Part shown: positions 16,871 to 20,415 of the stretch, one piece after another | Layout: the number at the start of each line of letters is the position of its first letter | Position numbering within the stretch: the stretch's first letter is position 1 | Made by a program: the position numbers and the translations under genes | NCBI GenBank assembly: GCA_003427395.1 | Contig: BFEA01000628.1 | Coordinates: 279,043 to 299,457, forward strand | From: Chara braunii | Lineage: Eukaryota; Streptophyta; Charophyceae; Charales; Characeae | DNA: 20,415 nt | Direction of reading: 5' to 3' | Notes under the pieces: generated by a model | What the model was told of the DNA's origin: nothing | What the model saw: the letters and a program-made list of their open reading frames with translations, nothing else | Databases searched by the model: none

Positions 16871-16942
16871 TGAATTTATGGCACTATTGAAATCTACCCA
16901 AACCAAAACAAGTGGCCCATTTCCGATTAAGAAAGGCACCTA

Positions 16943-17153
16943 AACAAAAAAAACCTTAAATTAACGAAAAGAAAAACAAAAAAAGGAAAGGAAAAAAAAG
17001 AAAGGCTCTGTAGTATCGCCGATTAACACTTGCTACCCCAAAACCCAGGGACGCGTGCCAAAGAGCTTGCAAGAGCCAGATCCCTAACTGAACGCGCTGA
17101 AACCGTCGTTTGAGTCTATATATAGGTAGGATGAAGGTACCTGTATCTATTAA
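16943..17153. other. Unassigned spacer, A-rich start
   Basis: An A-rich run (about 16943-17002) is followed by mixed sequence with a TATATATA near 17117-17124. No gene is supported. Confidence 0.4.
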
Positions 17154-17432
17154 CTAAATTAACTCAATGATACTACTTCGCAGTTTAACCTCTGCGCTCC
17201 TGACCTTATCTAAAAACGTTGATATCAAAGAGATCTTATGGCCGACCAATGTGGTCATCTTTCGAGAAAACGAGCAAGTGTATAAGAGACCGCATTTCTT
17301 ATACACGTGTCTTTGCACTACAGTTAAAAATTTATCATCTTGAATCTTCTTATGGAGACGACTCATCAATATTTGGTAGTCGATTGTATCGAAGCATTTG
17401 GACCTTCGACATTCTATGTACTGAACAACCAC
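17154..17432 (-). pseudogene. Group II intron reverse transcriptase-like fragment
   Basis: On the minus strand a 92-codon frame has CFDTIDYQILMSRL followed by HKKIQDDKFLTVVQRHV. This resembles RT block 3 of group II intron-encoded proteins (acidic-x-CFD-x-ID/NH-x-x-L, then KKI-x-D-x-RFL). After it, the expected PQGG-type block and xYLDxLD segment are only faintly echoed (ISLISTFLDKV), and the YADD catalytic box is absent. Group II maturases are common in plant and charophyte mitochondria. Together with the nearby ATP synthase fragment this suggests organellar DNA in the nucleus. It could also be a chance resemblance, since only about 30 residues are persuasive. Confidence 0.42.
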
Positions 17433-17474
17433 CCCTCAAAATCTCGACATATCTGTTTCATACTCGGAGGAAGG

Positions 17475-17576
17475 CTCTTGTCCGTCTGCGAAATTTGACT
17501 GACCTTCTTCGTTGCCTATAAGGGTTGGTTTCTTTCCTAGCTACTATCTAGCTAGGGAAAGACTCTTGTCCGTCTG
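17475..17576. repeat. Short direct repeat CTCTTGTCCGTCTG, 88-bp spacing
   Basis: The 14-mer occurs at 17475-17488 and 17563-17576, flanking the hairpin at 17533-17560. Its role is unknown. Confidence 0.6.
17533..17560. other. Hairpin with 11-bp arms
   Basis: TTTCCTAGCTA (17533-17543) and TAGCTAGGGAAA (17549-17560) pair around a 5-nt loop with one bulged G. It lies between two copies of a 14-bp direct repeat. Confidence 0.6.
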
Positions 17577-17890
17577 AGTATAGATTCTTCATGTTTTTTG
17601 CTCCATAGGCGTGCGAGAGCTTATAGAAAAACTAACTCATAACAGTGAACCCTTTAACTCTTATTTATACAAACAAAGAACCACGTCTATACTGTGAGAA
17701 ATCTGTGGATTGTACGTAGAAAAAGAAGCAATTTTATAAACATGTTTTTTATCTTCCCATTCGTTCTGCTTTCCAATTGCGCCAGGTCCTTCTCCAATAA
17801 TCCAGGTCAAAGCTACTTACGTATGTGAATGGTCTAACAAAAAAAATTCTTGAAAACCATAAAAAGTGAATTTTAGCACCAACACATTAT

Positions 17891-18247
17891 TTGTTGGACT
17901 TTCCGCTTCTCTATTTTCTATTGCTGGGAAAACTCAATATTTCCCTTAGGATAAATCTTGTGCAATATCCTAGGCAGGTAAATGCCTACATAAAAAGAGA
18001 TAAAGGTAGGAAGCCCCTACTTTGTCATGCGTACCTCATGCCCCACTGGGCCCTACAAACGGAGCAGGGAGCGGTCGGTTCCTTCTGTATCGTTCCAATT
18101 TTAATGGATATCTTGAAGTACAAGCCTCGTGACACAACTAAGGTATCCCCGATAAACTGGTTGGTTCTAGATTTTGTAGAAATCTTGGCATTTAACTTAT
18201 TTGCTTCAAGTGAAGTTCGAACTCAGGTTTGTATTTCAACAACTTAA
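17891..18247 (+). CDS. Unrecognised 118-codon ORF, doubtful
   Basis: This is the longest plus-strand frame in the right third. It has a hydrophobic N-terminus (FPLLYFLLLGKL) and a hydrophobic patch near the C-terminus (WLVLDFVEILAFNLF). I see no domain, and the first codon is not ATG. Its last 40 bases overlap the tRNA-like sequence on the other strand. It is probably not a gene; it is listed because nothing else explains the stretch. Confidence 0.12.
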   Translation: MLDFPLLYFLLLGKLNISLRINLVQYPRQVNAYIKRDKGRKPLLCHAYLMPHWALQTEQGAVGSFCIVPILMDILKYKPRDTTKVSPINWLVLDFVEILAFNLFASSEVRTQVCISTT

Positions 18248-18275
18248 AGGTGTACCAATTGAGCTAGGTCCATTG
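18205..18275 (-). repeat. tRNA-like sequence (possible SINE head or tRNA relic)
   Basis: On the minus strand TAGCTCAATTGG (complement of 18255-18266) matches the RNA polymerase III A-box consensus. AGTTCGAACTT (complement of 18213-18223) resembles the B box, and the boxes are at nearly normal tRNA spacing (about 44 nt). The T arm can form four pairs around TTCGAAC. The D stem and anticodon stem do not pair properly and the acceptor ends do not match, so this is not a functional tRNA gene. It may be the tRNA-derived head of an old SINE or a decayed tRNA. Confidence 0.35.
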
Positions 18276-20003
18276 TCTCCATTGTTGGTCTCAGAACCGT
18301 TACCTTCCCAGAGAAAAGGCGACATTTAATTAATAAAAACATAAAGTAAAAAAAAGTGGAGGAGAAGGGTAGAGAAGGGACTTGTTGACACCCCTTTGGT
18401 CTTCCCAATTGGGCCTGTGTTCAAGGCAGGTTGGGGAAACCTCAACCCCTCCTCCATTGTACCCCATCGCTCCTTTGTTGCTCGTTGGTTTAAATCCCCG
18501 TACGTGTCTATTGGAAGTCCACTGTTGTGACCGATATTGATAAACCCAAGTCTCAGCTTAGCAGACGCAGCATTCTCTATAACGGGTTTTTACGCCTTAT
18601 GCTTTTTCTGAGCCTCCATCTCCATTTTAATTCTCATTTGAGCCGGATTGTGACCGCGATCGTACCTCTTTCCCTCTTATACCTTTTTTTTTCACTTATC
18701 GTCATAAATCAGGAACCAACGTACGCTAACGACCGAGAGATTAGGGTCCGCCTTCTGATGCCACATGTGACCACCTTCGGTATTTGGTTGAGGTTCTAGT
18801 AAATCGGTCATCTATGCATTTGTTATCCTGCCTTGCGTTGTCATCTCGACTTGTTTTCGTCCTGCCATTTGGGTCGGTATCGAGTCCCTACCGCCTTACA
18901 AGTTCTTCAAAGAGTTAATGGAAATTAAGCGATTGTCGCAGTGCAACTTTGCCACACTATGATTTTTTTGTCGACTTCTAAGGGAACTTGCAAAAAATTC
19001 CACCAGGTATGAGATACGCCATTCAAGTGTAGTTGATTGAGTTGATAACGACAAGAAAAAGCAAATAGCGGCAATGGTTGGGCCTTGTGCCTTCACCTCT
19101 TCCTCTACACATCGAGCAGTGGAATATGTGTTTGCAGTAGTTGGCAGATGAGTCGGATCCTCCTTATCTCGCTCTTCTTGGTCGCGATCTTATCTTTCGA
19201 GTGTCCCTGTTCTTTTTTTTTTTCATACATCTATGCTTCCCTCGGATCTTCTCCTATTCTCATCGTTTTGTCGTCCATATCCAGTTCAAGGTGCTGCCCA
19301 CTTTAGAAGTTGATCCAACCGTCAACGGTTGTTTTCCTTGTCAAGGCTACACTAATTTCCTATTCAGTTTGTTCGTTTTGACTTCCATAACTTTTGTCTA
19401 CTTCTTGCTTGCTTCTCGATGCAGATAATGTAAATCCTGGCTTGATCAACGCCGAGGTTCCTATAGGGGCAATATCAGGGCTATATAAATCATAATCTGG
19501 TTGAAGACATGCGAGAAGTTCAACTTGTTGTTCGAGTGACAATAAGAAATTTTCTTGGATTTTTCACATTGTGAATTTGGATCCACCTTACTGATCAGAC
19601 TATGGTCTTCTTATCCCCTGCAGTCAGCATTAATTTTTTCTATGCAGTGGTCGTGCCTAGGCGAAGGCGGCACTACAAAAGTGTTGATCTTCGAGTTTGC
19701 GTAGTTGTGGTTTCCCAAACACAATCTGCTATTCTAAAAACAACATAAAATTATCGGTTGTTTTTTTTTTGTTGACCGTGGGAATATGATGATAAGTGAG
19801 ACTGCTTGTTTGAGGAAGAAATGGTTATTTTTATAAGTGAGCGCACACACTAATTGAAAACCCTTGATACACACTTCGATTTGAGTAATATGATATAAAT
19901 TCATATAATTTCTAAGACACTGTGGCAAGGTTTACAAAAAACAAAAAAAATAATGACGGTAGACTGACACTCCAGACACATTGTTCAAGTGGACATCATG
20001 TAC
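18276..20003. other. Unassigned sequence, no supported gene
   Basis: Open frames are short (up to about 95 codons), have no recognisable domains, and several owe their length to T-rich hydrophobic runs (for example near 19210-19225). I see no RNA gene, repeat array or promoter that I can defend. Confidence 0.5.
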
Positions 20004-20024
20004 TCATGGTCATTGTGACCATGA
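20004..20024. other. Perfect 9-bp inverted repeat (hairpin)
   Basis: TCATGGTCA (20004-20012) and TGACCATGA (20016-20024) are exact reverse complements around TTG. No gene lies beside it that I can support. Confidence 0.7.
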
Positions 20025-20415
20025 TAATAATTAAGGATAAAGGGTTATGACGAAACTTATGCTGTCTATGGAACACGAACAGATAATTATTTTTTCAAAA
20101 AACTCATATTCGTCAGGCATGCCCCTGCCAAAGCTCTCGTCTGTCGACTCCTTCCTCACATATGCCCCTCCTATTATAATCTCACGGTCTGCAACAACGT
20201 GCATACCAAGCAGAAGTCGAAAGTCAATTTCGCCCACTCAAACACACACCTTCGCATAGATACAAACCCACAAACATACATAAGCTCAAACACACACTTG
20301 GTTAATGTTTTTCTTTACCGAAAAAAAAAAAAAAAAAGGATGAGAGGAGATGGTCGTTTCTTTTTTACTACAAGCGGCGAGTGGTGTCGTTCGTGGTTCT
20401 TTCCTTTTTCCGTTT
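20025..20415. other. Right end: short CAAACACACAC repeats and a poly-A tract
   Basis: CTCAAACACACAC occurs at 20237-20249 and 20285-20297, followed by a run of about 17 A near 20321-20337. A poly-A after CA-rich sequence could be a retroposon tail, but no element body is recognisable. No gene is supported. Confidence 0.5.

Noticed and set aside
17608-17625. GTGCGAG as a possible group II intron 5' end
   Set aside because: It is on the strand opposite to the RT-like fragment, and I could not find a domain V hairpin.
18820-18890. VLPFG resembling the PFGLTNAP motif of Gypsy RT
   Set aside because: Only four or five residues match, the following residues do not, and no other RT motif lies nearby.
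19675-19710. VDLR resembling the KVDLRSGY motif of RT
   Set aside because: The match is four residues long, followed by unrelated text and a stop in the alternative frame.
1-20415. CRISPR array, bacterial operons or rRNA genes
   Set aside because: The repeats present are microsatellites, LTRs or two-to-three-copy duplications. There are no regular repeat-spacer units, no ribosome-binding-site gene layout and no recognisable rRNA.

Overview
The window looks like nuclear DNA from a streptophyte, meaning a charophyte alga or a land plant. The reasons are a chromodomain Ty3/Gypsy retrotransposon with a primer-binding site matching the plant initiator-Met tRNA, organelle-type gene scraps, TTTAGGG-like motifs, long A/T tracts and long CA/GA microsatellites. 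A repeat-rich charophyte such as Chara is my best guess, but the sequence does not prove it. I see no convincing intact cellular gene.

The dominant object is one almost complete LTR retrotransposon at 852-11993 (11,142 bp). Two 309-bp LTRs (852-1160 and 11685-11993, about 90% identical by hand alignment) start with TG and end with CA. They are bracketed by a 5-bp target-site duplication, AGGAG (847-851 and 11994-11998). A primer-binding site lies at 1162-1173. A 2.1-kb non-coding leader carries a polypyrimidine tract, a three-copy repeat and a GTCCG-rich inverted-repeat unit. Then come decayed gag, protease, RT, RNase H, integrase and chromodomain in Ty3/Gypsy order (3269 to about 10522), followed by a 1.16-kb non-coding 3' region. 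The coding part has several frameshifts and about ten in-frame stops, and integrase has lost catalytic residues, so the copy is dead. Two smaller elements are nested in it: an AT-rich foldback/MITE-like element in RNase H (7395-7911) and a 749-bp insert with GAACG-palindrome ends in integrase (8633-9381).

The retrotransposon sits at the left edge of another decayed coding region that resumes right after the 3' LTR. This has a coiled-coil and SAP-like ORF (11999-12935), a Ser-rich then Arg/Gly/His-rich continuation (12936-13290), a microsatellite block (13440-14030), and a GIY-YIG nuclease-like ORF with an unassigned C-terminal part (14160-15078). Coiled coil plus GIY-YIG is the most interesting candidate here for a poorly described gene or mobile-element family.

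The right third (15.1-20.4 kb) is AT-rich and mostly unassigned. It holds an Asp/Asn/His-rich low-complexity coding remnant (15904-16558), an organellar ATP synthase alpha fragment (16644-16870, more mitochondrial than plastid in character), a group II intron RT-like fragment on the minus strand (17154-17432), a tRNA-like sequence on the minus strand (about 18205-18275) and several short hairpins.
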